Source: Stratiformator vulcanicus
GTDB taxonomy: Bacteria > Planctomycetota > Planctomycetia > Planctomycetales > Planctomycetaceae
Reading direction: 5' to 3'
NCBI RefSeq assembly: GCF_007744515.1
Contig: NZ_CP036268.1
Coordinates: forward strand, 4,112,088 to 4,176,087
DNA: 64,000 nucleotides
A program made the translations under genes and the position numbers. Below the pieces are notes generated by a model. That model was given only the letters and a program-made list of their open reading frames with translations, was not told the DNA's origin and did no database searches. This document shows positions 55,190 through 63,847 of this stretch, piece after piece; position 1 is the first letter of the stretch, and each line of letters begins with the position of its first letter.

Positions 55190-56617
55190 ATGCTCTGCCG
55201 TCATCGCCAAAACCTGTCGACGCGTCGTGAATGGTTGAAGACCGCCTCCTGCGGCTTCGGCGGGCTGGCCCTCGCCGGCCTGTTGGGACAGGAGCAGGCC
55301 AGCGGCGGCGCATCGGCTCACCCGCTGGCCGAGAAGCAGCCGCACTTCACACCAAAGGCGAAGCGAATCGTCTTCATCTTTCTGCAGGGCGGACCGTCGC
55401 AGGTCGACCTGTTCGACTACAAACCGGAACTTGTGAAACGGCACGGGGAGCAACCGCCGTTTGCGGCTGATTCGCGGTTTAAGCAGGTCGGGATGCAGAA
55501 TACAAAGCTGCTGAAGCCCGTCACCAAGCTCAACCGCGTCGGCGAATCGGGCATGTGGATGTCGGAACAACTGCCCTATCTCGCGAAGCAGGCCGACAAG
55601 CTCTGCATGCTGAAGGCGTGCGAAACTGACACGCCGGCACATCCGACCGCGGTGCAGCAGATTCACACCGGCTCGCCCACGTTGGTGCGACCTTCCGCGG
55701 GAGCATGGATCAATTACGGCCTCGGTACCGAGAATCAAAATCTGCCCGGGTTCGTTACGATTCATCCGACCTCGGAGCAGGGCGGACCGCGCAACTACGG
55801 CGGCGCTTTCCTGCCGGCGGCCTATCAGGGCACGCCGGTCTTCGACGGAAAGATCGAGCACCTCGAAAGCCGCGGGTTACCTGCCGGGCTGCAGCAGCGG
55901 CAACTCGACTATCTGCTCAAGATGAATCGCGATCATCTCGGCTCTGCCGGTGGCGACGACGGGCTCGACGCGATGATCCGCTCGTACGAACTCGCCTTCC
56001 GCATGCAGGCCGAGGCGCCGGAGGTGCTTGATATTTCCAACGAATCGCAGGCGACGAAAAAGTTGTACGGCGTCGGCGAGAAAGGCACCGATGAGATGGG
56101 GCAGCGGATGCTCCTCGCCCGCCGGATGGTGGAAGCCGGTGTGCGGTTCGTGCAGGTAACCGATGCCGGTTGGGACCACCACGGCCGAATCGCTAAACAA
56201 CTCCCGCAAAACTGCTACGGCATCGACCGGCCGATCGCCGGGTTCTTACAAGATCTGGAATCACGCGGGCTGCTGGAAGATACGCTCGTCTTGTGTTCCG
56301 GCGAGTTCGGCCGCACGCCGTTCGACCAAGACCTCTCCGGCGGCAAAGCGCCACCGAACAACTATGGTCGAGGGCACCACTCGCTGGCTTACGCCTGCTT
56401 CTTCGCGGGCGGCGGCGTGAAAGGCGACATGTCGTACGGCGTCACCGACGACTTCGGCTACCGCGGCGTCGCCGAGAAGGTCCACCTGCACGACATTCAC
56501 GCCACGATGCTGCATCAGCTAGGTCTTGACCATGAGCGACTGACCTATCGCTACGCGGGGCGGGACTTCCGCCTAACTGACGTCTATGGCCGGGTAATTA
56601 AAGAAATTCTGGCTTGA
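55190..56617 (+). CDS. DUF1501 Tat-exported protein
   Basis: 475 residues from the ATG at 55190. Twin-arginine signal TRREWLKTASCGFGGLALAGLL, then the sulfatase-like alkaline-phosphatase fold of DUF1501: FIFLQGGPSQVDLFDYKP, GMWMSEQLPYLAKQADKLCML, WDHHGRIAKQLPQNC, LVLCSGEFGRTPF and GRGHHSLAYACFFAGGGVKGD. Forms an operon with the DUF1549/1553 gene. Function of the pair is unknown. Confidence 0.93.
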   Translation: MLCRHRQNLSTRREWLKTASCGFGGLALAGLLGQEQASGGASAHPLAEKQPHFTPKAKRIVFIFLQGGPSQVDLFDYKPELVKRHGEQPPFAADSRFKQVGMQNTKLLKPVTKLNRVGESGMWMSEQLPYLAKQADKLCMLKACETDTPAHPTAVQQIHTGSPTLVRPSAGAWINYGLGTENQNLPGFVTIHPTSEQGGPRNYGGAFLPAAYQGTPVFDGKIEHLESRGLPAGLQQRQLDYLLKMNRDHLGSAGGDDGLDAMIRSYELAFRMQAEAPEVLDISNESQATKKLYGVGEKGTDEMGQRMLLARRMVEAGVRFVQVTDAGWDHHGRIAKQLPQNCYGIDRPIAGFLQDLESRGLLEDTLVLCSGEFGRTPFDQDLSGGKAPPNNYGRGHHSLAYACFFAGGGVKGDMSYGVTDDFGYRGVAEKVHLHDIHATMLHQLGLDHERLTYRYAGRDFRLTDVYGRVIKEILA

Positions 56618-56626
56618 GAGCCCGAC

Positions 56627-56738
56627 GGGTGGCATGGCCACGGGACGTGGCCATGAGGGAGGGTTAGCCACGCAGTATCCGGGCTGCCAGACCATGGCTC
56701 CTCAACACACATGCCCACGTCCCGTGGGCGTGCCACCC
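56627..56738. mobile_element. palindromic MITE-like element
   Basis: 29-bp terminal inverted repeats with four mismatches: 56627-56655 (GGGTGGCATGGCCACGGGAC...) and 56710-56738 (...GTCCCGTGGGCGTGCCACCC). About 54 bp of non-coding DNA lies between. It starts 10 bp after the DUF1501 stop and may also terminate it. Confidence 0.6.
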
Positions 56739-56819
56739 TGCCTGTCCACACGCGATAGCCGGAATAAAAGGGGTCTTGGTCTTAGCCATTCAGCACCGGC
56801 GAAAGTCATCGCCATTCTT

Positions 56820-56909
56820 CTAATCAAGTTCTTTCAGACGTTCTCGATATCGTTTGATCTCGACTTTTCCACGGGCTTTTTCCTCGGGGGTTTCGTGGTA
56901 ATCCATCAT
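56820..56909 (-). CDS. 29-residue in-frame continuation or short ORF
   Basis: Begins MMDYHETPEEKARGKVE and is highly charged. It is in the same frame as the gene at 56925-57260, separated only by TAA and five further codons. It is either a tiny gene or the severed C-terminus of that protein after a nonsense change. Confidence 0.35.
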   Translation of the reverse strand: MMDYHETPEEKARGKVEIKRYRERLKELD

Positions 56910-56924
56910 TTCAAGTTCAACATT

Positions 56925-57260
56925 TTAGTAGTCGGTGTAAAAACATCTCAAGAGTGCGAGTTTTAGTTCTGCATCGTTGCTGGCCCGGATGTGGCTCACC
57001 AAAGCGACATATTTTCTTTGGGTATCGAGTGATCGCTCGACACTCTCCTTCTCCCAGACCGAGTAAGTGTCTCCATCCCGAGCGGTTAAGTTTCCATTGT
57101 TCTCGACTCCTTTGGCCTTAGTGTTTTCCAATTCCCTAATTGCTTCGCGCCTTTCTGCGAGGTCTTCGTCGAGCATTGAGTTCAGTTTATCCATACTCGG
57201 CGCGGCACCGAGCGGGAAGCAAATACTGATCAACGGGAAAAGTCGATAACGCGTTGACAT
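56925..57260 (-). CDS. exported hypothetical protein, possibly truncated
   Basis: 111 residues. Start at 57260 has AGGGA six bases upstream and gives a signal-like N-terminus (MSTRYRLFPLISICFPLGAAPS). The rest is charged and helical (LDEDLAERREAIRELENTK, SVERSLDTQRKYVAL). The stop TAA is followed in frame by more protein-like sequence (to 56820), so the gene may have lost its last 34 codons. No family recognised; more AT-rich than its neighbours. Confidence 0.5.
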   Translation of the reverse strand: MSTRYRLFPLISICFPLGAAPSMDKLNSMLDEDLAERREAIRELENTKAKGVENNGNLTARDGDTYSVWEKESVERSLDTQRKYVALVSHIRASNDAELKLALLRCFYTDY

Positions 57261-57540
57261 GAAGTCCCTCGGGAGCGTGGAGCGGTATTGGTTCACGATG
57301 ACGAACAGCAGACCGACCTTTAATCATCCATCGGCGCGTTCGCTTGTTCAAGGGATTGCTCGCGTCTTCCCCAAGAACAGCCAAACAATTCAGATCAAGA
57401 CCGAATGGCAAGCTTTTCCGCCGCCTTCGTTCTTCTTTCTTCACGCAGGTGGTAGGGAAGTCACACCTCCGGGCTACTCGCTTTTATCTTCTGTCTCCTG
57501 TCTCCCTTTCACACCGGTGGGCATAGCCCGGCCTACACGA

Positions 57541-57642
57541 AGCGGCAGCCGGGATTTTGTGACCTACCGTTGCTCGGTTATCCTCGCTGCCACTCTGCGC
57601 TGATTGAATCTCCATGAAATGATCCAATTATGCTGCGCGGGT
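57541..57642 (+). pseudogene. decayed duplicate of the 5' end of the zinc-ribbon gene
   Basis: This stretch matches 57925-58016 along about 100 bp, including CGGCAGCCGGGATT, GTGACCTA, GTTGCTCGGTT and a start region: ATGAAATGATCCAATTATGC against ATGAACTGTTCCAATTGTGC in the intact gene. The third codon is now TGA and the second Cys codon is TAT (Tyr), so the copy is dead. It then runs into the MITE-like copy at 57662. Confidence 0.6.
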
Positions 57643-57661
57643 AGGCCGGACGTAACCACCT

Positions 57662-57810
57662 CCGGGCGGCGAAGCCGCAAGAGGTTTGGTGTGGAGTTTC
57701 GTCGGCCAAGGAAACCCCGAAATTCGATTCGCGGCGGCTCCCGACGATCTGTCAGCCGACGTTGTTCATTGAGAACTCGACCTGCAACCTCTTGTCGCTA
57801 GGCGACCCGG
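57662..57810. mobile_element. MITE-like element, copy 2
   Basis: Terminal inverted repeats CCGGGCGGCGAAGCCGC... (57662-57687) and ...GTCGCTAGGCGACCCGG (57786-57810). The left arm matches 6445-6467 in reverse complement with one difference. Internal sequence differs from copy 1. Confidence 0.55.
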
Positions 57811-57825
57811 AGGTGTGACCTCCGG

Positions 57826-57888
57826 GCTACCAACTTCCAACTTCTGTCTTCTAAGTACTGTCTTCTAGCTCCTGTCTCCCGCTTCCAG
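57826..57888. repeat. pyrimidine short-word repeat
   Basis: CTTCTGTCTTCTAAGTACTGTCTTCTAGCTCCTGTCTCC-like words. Its reverse complement resembles 7376-7409. Confidence 0.45.
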
Positions 57889-57988
57889 CGGCGGGCACAG
57901 CCCGCACTACATTGGGCGGCAGCCGGGATTTCGTGACCTATAGTTGCTCGGTTCCCCTTCGCTATCGATTCGCGCCGACCTGAATATT

Positions 57989-58477
57989 ATGAACTGTTCC
58001 AATTGTGCTGCGCCGCTGGAATATCGCTCGGAAATCAATGGATTTGAGTGCCGGTTTTGCGGGTCGCTCCAGTTTACGGGGTCGCTCGAAGACGGTCCGG
58101 ACGGGATCGTTCCGCTCGGCGCTGCGACCGACTACAACTGCCCACGAGGTTGCGGCACGTTGTCGTGCGGTTCGATTGATGAAATTAAAATTGTTTATTG
58201 CGAGGAATGCCGGGGCATCGGGTGTGATCGCGCCGCCTTCGCGCATCTTGTGCAGTCCCGGCGGGCGGCGTGGTCGGGCGGTGATACGATTCCGTCACCA
58301 ATCGATCGAGACAGCCTCAGCGAGAGACGACCCTGCCCGCGGTGCGCCCTGACAATGGAGGTGCATCCCTATCACGGCCCCGGCAACGCGGTGATCGATT
58401 CGTGCGGACGCTGCGACCTTGTCTGGCTCGATAGCGGAGAGGTGTCGGCGATCGAGCGGGCGCCGGGTCGGCGCTAA
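57989..58477 (+). CDS. multi-zinc-ribbon protein (zf-TFIIB-like)
   Basis: 162 residues from the ATG at 57989. Cys pairs at 3/6 and 21/24 (CSNC, CRFC), then CPRGC, CEEC, CPRC and CGRC near the C-terminus with the VWLDSGEV segment typical of zf-TFIIB-type ribbons. All Cys pairs needed for two or three zinc sites are present. Role is unknown; a nonsense-broken copy of its 5' end and leader lies 384 bp upstream. Its stop overlaps the end of the converging RluA-type gene. Confidence 0.75.
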   Translation: MNCSNCAAPLEYRSEINGFECRFCGSLQFTGSLEDGPDGIVPLGAATDYNCPRGCGTLSCGSIDEIKIVYCEECRGIGCDRAAFAHLVQSRRAAWSGGDTIPSPIDRDSLSERRPCPRCALTMEVHPYHGPGNAVIDSCGRCDLVWLDSGEVSAIERAPGRR

Positions 58478-59193
58478 AGATTTGTTGGCCCCGTGAAACC
58501 GTCGGCTGCGGCGACGGCATGTTCAAGCAGCATTTTAGGGACCGTGCCGGACCATTCGTCCGGCGGTGGCGTCGCGATCGTCAACGGTTCCTTCCGCGTC
58601 GGATGTTCGATGGTCAACGCGAGCGCATGCAGCGCTATCCAATGACCGAGTTCTGTCTTAGAGCCGTACTTCACGTCCCCCAGGATCGGCCAGCCGCGGG
58701 AAGCAAGTTGCACCCTGATTTGGTGCGAGCGACCGGTTTGCGGTTCGATCTCAAGTAAACTGTGGCTGCCCGCTGTCGCCACGACGCGGTAAGTCAATGC
58801 CGCCGACTTCGCCCCCGGTGCATTCGGCGAGACCGTTGAAACGAAGTTGCGTCCCGGATCTTTCCACAGGTGATCTCGCAGCACCGCCGAGGCGGAGGCG
58901 GGGACACCGCTGACGCAAGCGTAATATATTTTGCGGACCGTCCGCTCGCGGAACTGACTGCTGACCCGCCCGGCCGCCTTGCTGGTTCGAGCAAACAGGA
59001 CGACCCCAGACACAGGACGATCTAAGCGATGAAGCACGCCTAAAAATGCCGTCCCGGGCTTTTGATATTTCTCGACGAGATAATCAACGACATCGTCATA
59101 GAGACTTCGGTCGCGTGTCTGGTCCCCGACGGTCAGCAAGCCCGCCGGCTTTCGACAGCCAATGAGGTGATTGTCTTCAAAGAGGGCGATCAA
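58474..59193 (-). CDS. RluA-family pseudouridine synthase
   Basis: 239 residues without an S4 domain, like RluC/D minimal or TruC-type members. HRLDRPVSGVVLFARTSKAAGR carries the catalytic Asp58; EIEPQTGRSHQIRVQLASRGWPILGDVKYG is the second conserved block. Converts uridine to pseudouridine in rRNA or tRNA; the target site cannot be predicted. Ends 4 bp inside the converging zinc-ribbon gene. Confidence 0.9.
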   Translation of the reverse strand: MIALFEDNHLIGCRKPAGLLTVGDQTRDRSLYDDVVDYLVEKYQKPGTAFLGVLHRLDRPVSGVVLFARTSKAAGRVSSQFRERTVRKIYYACVSGVPASASAVLRDHLWKDPGRNFVSTVSPNAPGAKSAALTYRVVATAGSHSLLEIEPQTGRSHQIRVQLASRGWPILGDVKYGSKTELGHWIALHALALTIEHPTRKEPLTIATPPPDEWSGTVPKMLLEHAVAAADGFTGPTNL

Positions 59194-59229
59194 TGAATCG
59201 CAGTCATCAGCCGAATTAACAAGACGGAA

Positions 59230-60027
59230 TCATCTGTACTCAAGAAGTCGATCGATCTTACGACCAAACGCGAACGAGGCGTAGGAGAGTCGTTCCTTGG
59301 AACGCCGAATCAGCTTTTGTGGATCGTTCCCGGTCGTCGTCACCTGCATTGCCTCGGTCGCCGAACGCAAGGCATCCAAGATAAAGTAGCCGGGATCAAA
59401 GACTTGAGAGTGATAGACATCGGCGGCGATTCGGTCGCGACGGTCGACGAACTCAGACCTGAGACTTGCCCATTCCGGTGAATCAATTCCAACCGCCGCC
59501 GCCTGCTCCATCTCATCTAGCAGGATCACGGTTTGCTCATACGCCGAGCGATTGCTGGAGCGTCGATATTGGATCAGCGACCCCCAACCGGCAGCAGAGA
59601 GCGAGATGACAGCAACCGAGACCAGCAAGAACTGGACCGACCGGCGCTTCAATATCGGCTTACGAGCCCTCTCAGCCGGACCGTCGAAATCGCCTTCCGT
59701 GACACCATCGAAGAGTTCGTCGGCCGCCGAGCTGGCCTGCACGGTTTTTTTCCGCCTGGCGGCAAGTCGCTGTCGTTTCTTCTTCGCGGCATTGCGTTCC
59801 GCTTCTAAGGCAGCAGCCTTGGCATCTTCCTCGCGCCGTCGATCTCGATCCGTAAAATGCGAGGAAAACCGGGGCACCCGCTGGACGGCCAGCCACAGAT
59901 CGGATTCCCGATCGCGCACGCGATCACCCGGTCCGAGTTTGCCTGAGAAGATCAGTCGATCGATCTCGTCAGAGTCGATCGGCCCGATCTGCCCTCCGTG
60001 GAATTGATAGTACCACTTGGTCGACAT
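59230..60027 (-). CDS. DUF4339 (GYF_2) membrane protein
   Basis: 265 residues. KWYYQFHGGQIGPIDSDEIDRLIFSGKLGPGDRVRDR (4-40) is a GYF_2 domain, then a Lys/Arg/Ala-rich coiled stretch (65-98), a membrane helix at about 130-148 and an exported helical C-terminus. Common in planctomycetes; probably a scaffold across the membrane that binds proline-rich partners inside. Thirty-six bp upstream of the RluA-type gene on the same strand. Confidence 0.8.
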   Translation of the reverse strand: MSTKWYYQFHGGQIGPIDSDEIDRLIFSGKLGPGDRVRDRESDLWLAVQRVPRFSSHFTDRDRRREEDAKAAALEAERNAAKKKRQRLAARRKKTVQASSAADELFDGVTEGDFDGPAERARKPILKRRSVQFLLVSVAVISLSAAGWGSLIQYRRSSNRSAYEQTVILLDEMEQAAAVGIDSPEWASLRSEFVDRRDRIAADVYHSQVFDPGYFILDALRSATEAMQVTTTGNDPQKLIRRSKERLSYASFAFGRKIDRLLEYR

Positions 60028-60328
60028 AGGAGGCAGGAATCGAATTGCGTCGGTTGGTGGGCTGGAAAGTATACCGATCCGGACGCAGACGAAAACGTAC
60101 TTTGTCCCAGAACCTCGACCGAAAAACGATTATGAATTCTGTGTTAACACAAAGCTTCCATTCGCGATCGTGGATTCGTTGTTGAAACTCTCGTCGATTG
60201 GCACAATTTCGCGTGAAAGGAAATGCGTAAGGCTTTGTGACCGTGTTCGGTGTTTCTGTTTGTCGGGTCCCGATACGATCATGCAAACTGTCCCGCCAAT
60301 CGAAGACAAGCCATCAATTTGAACGCCA
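60028..60328. promoter_or_regulatory. divergent promoter region of pyc
   Basis: 301 bp between the DUF4339 gene and pyc, A/T-richer than the surroundings around 60110-60160 (GAAAAACGATTATGAATTCTGTGTTAACAC). No clear -35/-10 pair or riboswitch seen. Confidence 0.35.
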
Positions 60329-63300
60329 ATGCCTGACCGCCCGATCAAGAAGCTTCTGGTCGCCAATCGTGGCGAGATCGCCATCCGTATCTTCCGGACA
60401 GCCACAGAGTTGGGGCTCCGCACCGTTGCGATTTACGCGCACGAAGACCGCTTTGCGCTGCACCGCTTCAAAGCCGACGAGGCCTACGATGTCGGTCGGA
60501 CTGGCGAGCCGCTGCGGGCCTACCTCGACATCCCCGCGATCATCGCCATCGCCAAAGAGTACGGGGTCGACGGCATCCACCCGGGATACGGCTTCCTCTC
60601 TGAGAACACGCAATTCGCGCAAGCATGTGCCGATGCCGGGATCACGTTCGTCGGTCCTTCTCCAAAAATTCTTGACTCACTCGGCGACAAGACTGCCGCG
60701 CGAGAGATCGCCAAGCAGTGCAATGTCCCGGTCCTCGAGGGCACGCCGGCCATTACCGACGCGAAAGCAGCCGCCGAAGCTGCCGCAAAACTCAGCTACC
60801 CGGTGATGCTCAAAGCCGCCCACGGCGGGGGTGGGCGGGGGATGCGAATCGTCCGCGATGAAGAAAGCCTCGAGGGCGAGTTTCAATCAGCCCAGCGCGA
60901 ATCGCAGCAGGCCTTCGGCTCGCCCGACATCTTCATTGAGAAGTTCATCGAACGGGCCCGCCACATTGAGGTGCAAATTCTCGGTGACGAATTCGGCAGC
61001 CTCGTGCATCTCCACGAGCGCGACTGCTCCGTCCAACGTCGGCACCAGAAGGTGATCGAAATCGCCCCGGCTCCAAATCTGGACGACGGCGTCCGGCAGG
61101 GCCTGTTCGAAGCCGCCCTCGCCATCGGCAACCACGTCGGCTATTCGTGCGCCGGGACCGTCGAATTCCTCGTTGATGATGATACCGGCGAATTCTACTT
61201 CATTGAGGTCAACCCCCGGGTCCAGGTCGAGCACACCGTCACCGAGGAAGTCACCGGCTACGATATCGTTAAGTCACAGATCCTCGTCGCGCAGGGCCGT
61301 AAGCTCGATGATCCCGATATCGGCCTCGGTGATCAAAGCGTGATTAAGCCGATCGGGTTCGCGCTGCAGTGCCGCGTCACAACGGAAGACCCCGCCAACA
61401 ACTTCATGCCCGACTACGGTCGCGTCAGCCACTACCGCTCCGCCGCGGGGATGGGCATTCGCCTTGATGCCGGCAGCGCCTTCTCCGGCGCAGTCGTCAA
61501 TCCTTATTACGATTCGCTGTTGGTGAAGGTGACCGCACGTGGCCGCAGGTTCATCGATTCCGTCCATAAGATTACCCGCACGCTGCAAGAGTTCCGCATC
61601 CGCGGCGTGAAGTCGAACATTCCGTTTCTCTTAAAGGTTCTCGCGCACCCGACATTTCGCGACGGCAAATGCACGACGCGATTTATAGACGAAACGCCCG
61701 AGTTGTTCGTGTTCCCCGAACGACGGGACCGCGCGACGAAAGTTCTGACATTCCTCGGCGAGACGATCGTCAACGGCAACGAATTGGTGAAGGGTCGACC
61801 CGGCCCGAAGCGCCGCGAACCGGCTCACGTTCCGGAGTACGACACCCATCAGCCGATTCCATCCGGCTCGAAAGACAAGCTGAAAGAACTCGGCCCCGCG
61901 AAATTTGCCGAATGGATTAAGGATCAGAAACAGCTCTTAATTACCGACACGACGTTTCGCGATGCCCACCAGTCGCTGCTGGCGACGCGGATGCGTACGG
62001 TCGACATGCTCAACATCGCCGAGGCGTATTCCCGACTGCTGCCGAATCTCTTTTCGATCGAAATGTGGGGCGGGGCGACGTTCGACGTCAGCATGAGATT
62101 CTTAAAAGAGTCGCCGTGGCAGCGGCTGGCCGACTTCCGCGAGAAGTGCCCGAATATTTTAACGCAGATGCTGCTGCGAGCCTCGAACGCCGTCGGTTAC
62201 ACGAACTACCCGGACAACATCGTCAAGGAGTTCTGCAAGGAAGCTTCCGACTGCGGGATGGATATTTTCCGCATCTTCGACGCCCTGAACTGGCTCGACA
62301 ATATGAAAGTCGCGATGGAGGCGGTGCTGGAAACCGACTCCCTCTGTGAAGCCTCCATCTGCTACACCGGCGACATCAGCGATCCCAAGCGGACGAAATA
62401 TGACCTGAAGTATTACGTCAACTTGGCCAAAGAGTTGGAAAACATGGGAGCCCACATCCTCGCCATTAAAGATATGGCGGGGCTCTGCAAACCGGAGGCG
62501 GCCCGAACGTTGGTCAAGGCGCTTAAGGACGAGATCGGCATTCCGATCCACTTCCACACGCATGACACCGCCGGGATTCAAGCGGCCGCGATTCTTAACG
62601 GGGCAGGAGTCGATCTCGATATCGCCGACGCGGCCATGGCTCCGCTCTCCGGCGGCACCGCGCAGGTTAATCTAAATACGATCGCAACGTCTCTGCAGAA
62701 CACGCCCCGCGATACCGGCCTCAACTCCGACTCGCTCGACGCTATCGCCGAGTATTGGCGAAACGTCCGGGAATTCTATACGCCGTTTGAAACCGATGTG
62801 CTGCCGGCGACGGGCGATCTCTACGACCATGAGATGCCGGGCGGGCAATACACGAACCTGTTCATGCAGGCTCGCTCCCTCGGCCTCGCCGATCGTTGGC
62901 CCGAAATCTGCCACACCTACGGCGAAGTCAATCGCATGTTCGGCGACATCGTGAAGGTGACCCCGACATCCAAAGCGGTCGGCGATATGGCCCTGTTCAT
63001 GGTCTCCGGCGACCTCGCGAAGGAGGACATCTTAAACCCCGAGCGGGACCTGGCTTACCCTCAAAGCGTGATCGATCTCATCGGCGGCGCGATGGGCCAG
63101 CCGCCCGGGGGCTTCCCGCAGGAAATTAAGGATCGTGTCCTCGCCGGTCGGGAGGAATTTACCGAACGCCCCGGCAAAACGCTGCCCCCCGCCGACTTCG
63201 CCGCCGCGCGGGCCGATCTCACGCAGCAACTCGGCCACGAACCGAGCGATCGCGAGGTCCTCTCGCATCTGCTCTATACGAAGGTGTTTAAGGACTTCGC

Positions 63301-63775
63301 CGCGCATCAGGCCAAGTACAGCGACGTCAGCGGCTTGCCGACGCCGAACTTCTTCTACGGTCTAGAGCCGGGCGAGGAGATTGCGTTCGATATCGAAGAA
63401 GGCAAGCGGCTGTTTATTAAGTTCCTCGCCGTGGGCAACCCTCATCCCGACGGCACCCGCACCGTGTTCTTTGAATTAAACGGCCAACCCCGTGACGTCA
63501 CGGTTGTCGACAAAAGCCTCGAACCCGAAACCGCCGCCGCGGTGAAGGCCGACCCGAGTAACCCCAACCACATCGCCGCCGGCATGCCCGGCATGGTGGT
63601 CACCGTCGCCATCCAACCGGGCGACAGCGTTAAGAAGGGCCAAAAGCTCCTCACGCTCGAAGCCATGAAAATGGAATCGACCGTCAACGCCGAGCAGGAA
63701 GGCAAAATCGCCGACGTGCTGGTGACAGCGGGCCGACAAGTCGAGACTGGGGATTTGCTGGTGGTGATGGAATAG
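60329..63775 (+). CDS. pyc: pyruvate carboxylase
   Basis: 1148 residues, the normal length for the single-chain enzyme. Biotin carboxylase domain about 1-460 (LLVANRGEIAIRIFRTA, HGGGGRGMRIV, FIEVNPRVQVEHTVTEEVTG); carboxyltransferase domain about 535-820 opening TDTTFRDAHQSLLATRMRT; C-terminal biotin carrier with EAMKMES (biotinylated Lys about 1112). Makes oxaloacetate from pyruvate, bicarbonate and ATP. Biotin is attached by the ligase at 31850. Confidence 0.96.
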   Translation: MPDRPIKKLLVANRGEIAIRIFRTATELGLRTVAIYAHEDRFALHRFKADEAYDVGRTGEPLRAYLDIPAIIAIAKEYGVDGIHPGYGFLSENTQFAQACADAGITFVGPSPKILDSLGDKTAAREIAKQCNVPVLEGTPAITDAKAAAEAAAKLSYPVMLKAAHGGGGRGMRIVRDEESLEGEFQSAQRESQQAFGSPDIFIEKFIERARHIEVQILGDEFGSLVHLHERDCSVQRRHQKVIEIAPAPNLDDGVRQGLFEAALAIGNHVGYSCAGTVEFLVDDDTGEFYFIEVNPRVQVEHTVTEEVTGYDIVKSQILVAQGRKLDDPDIGLGDQSVIKPIGFALQCRVTTEDPANNFMPDYGRVSHYRSAAGMGIRLDAGSAFSGAVVNPYYDSLLVKVTARGRRFIDSVHKITRTLQEFRIRGVKSNIPFLLKVLAHPTFRDGKCTTRFIDETPELFVFPERRDRATKVLTFLGETIVNGNELVKGRPGPKRREPAHVPEYDTHQPIPSGSKDKLKELGPAKFAEWIKDQKQLLITDTTFRDAHQSLLATRMRTVDMLNIAEAYSRLLPNLFSIEMWGGATFDVSMRFLKESPWQRLADFREKCPNILTQMLLRASNAVGYTNYPDNIVKEFCKEASDCGMDIFRIFDALNWLDNMKVAMEAVLETDSLCEASICYTGDISDPKRTKYDLKYYVNLAKELENMGAHILAIKDMAGLCKPEAARTLVKALKDEIGIPIHFHTHDTAGIQAAAILNGAGVDLDIADAAMAPLSGGTAQVNLNTIATSLQNTPRDTGLNSDSLDAIAEYWRNVREFYTPFETDVLPATGDLYDHEMPGGQYTNLFMQARSLGLADRWPEICHTYGEVNRMFGDIVKVTPTSKAVGDMALFMVSGDLAKEDILNPERDLAYPQSVIDLIGGAMGQPPGGFPQEIKDRVLAGREEFTERPGKTLPPADFAAARADLTQQLGHEPSDREVLSHLLYTKVFKDFAAHQAKYSDVSGLPTPNFFYGLEPGEEIAFDIEEGKRLFIKFLAVGNPHPDGTRTVFFELNGQPRDVTVVDKSLEPETAAAVKADPSNPNHIAAGMPGMVVTVAIQPGDSVKKGQKLLTLEAMKMESTVNAEQEGKIADVLVTAGRQVETGDLLVVME

Positions 63776-63847
63776 GTCAGCAAGAACCGAAAGCGATATT
63801 CCTCAGCTCATCTGGATAGTCGAACCTAATTGCATTTGATTACGGCC

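Larger units (their letters stand above)
57261..57988. other. 728-bp repeat-rich region
   Basis: Contains the ACCTCCGGGCTAC palindrome unit (near 57465 and 57806), pyrimidine-word repeats (57487-57515, 57826-57888), a second MITE-like copy (57662-57810), GGGCACAGCCCGC-type hairpins, and a degenerate copy of the start of the gene at 57989. No intact gene seen. Confidence 0.5.
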
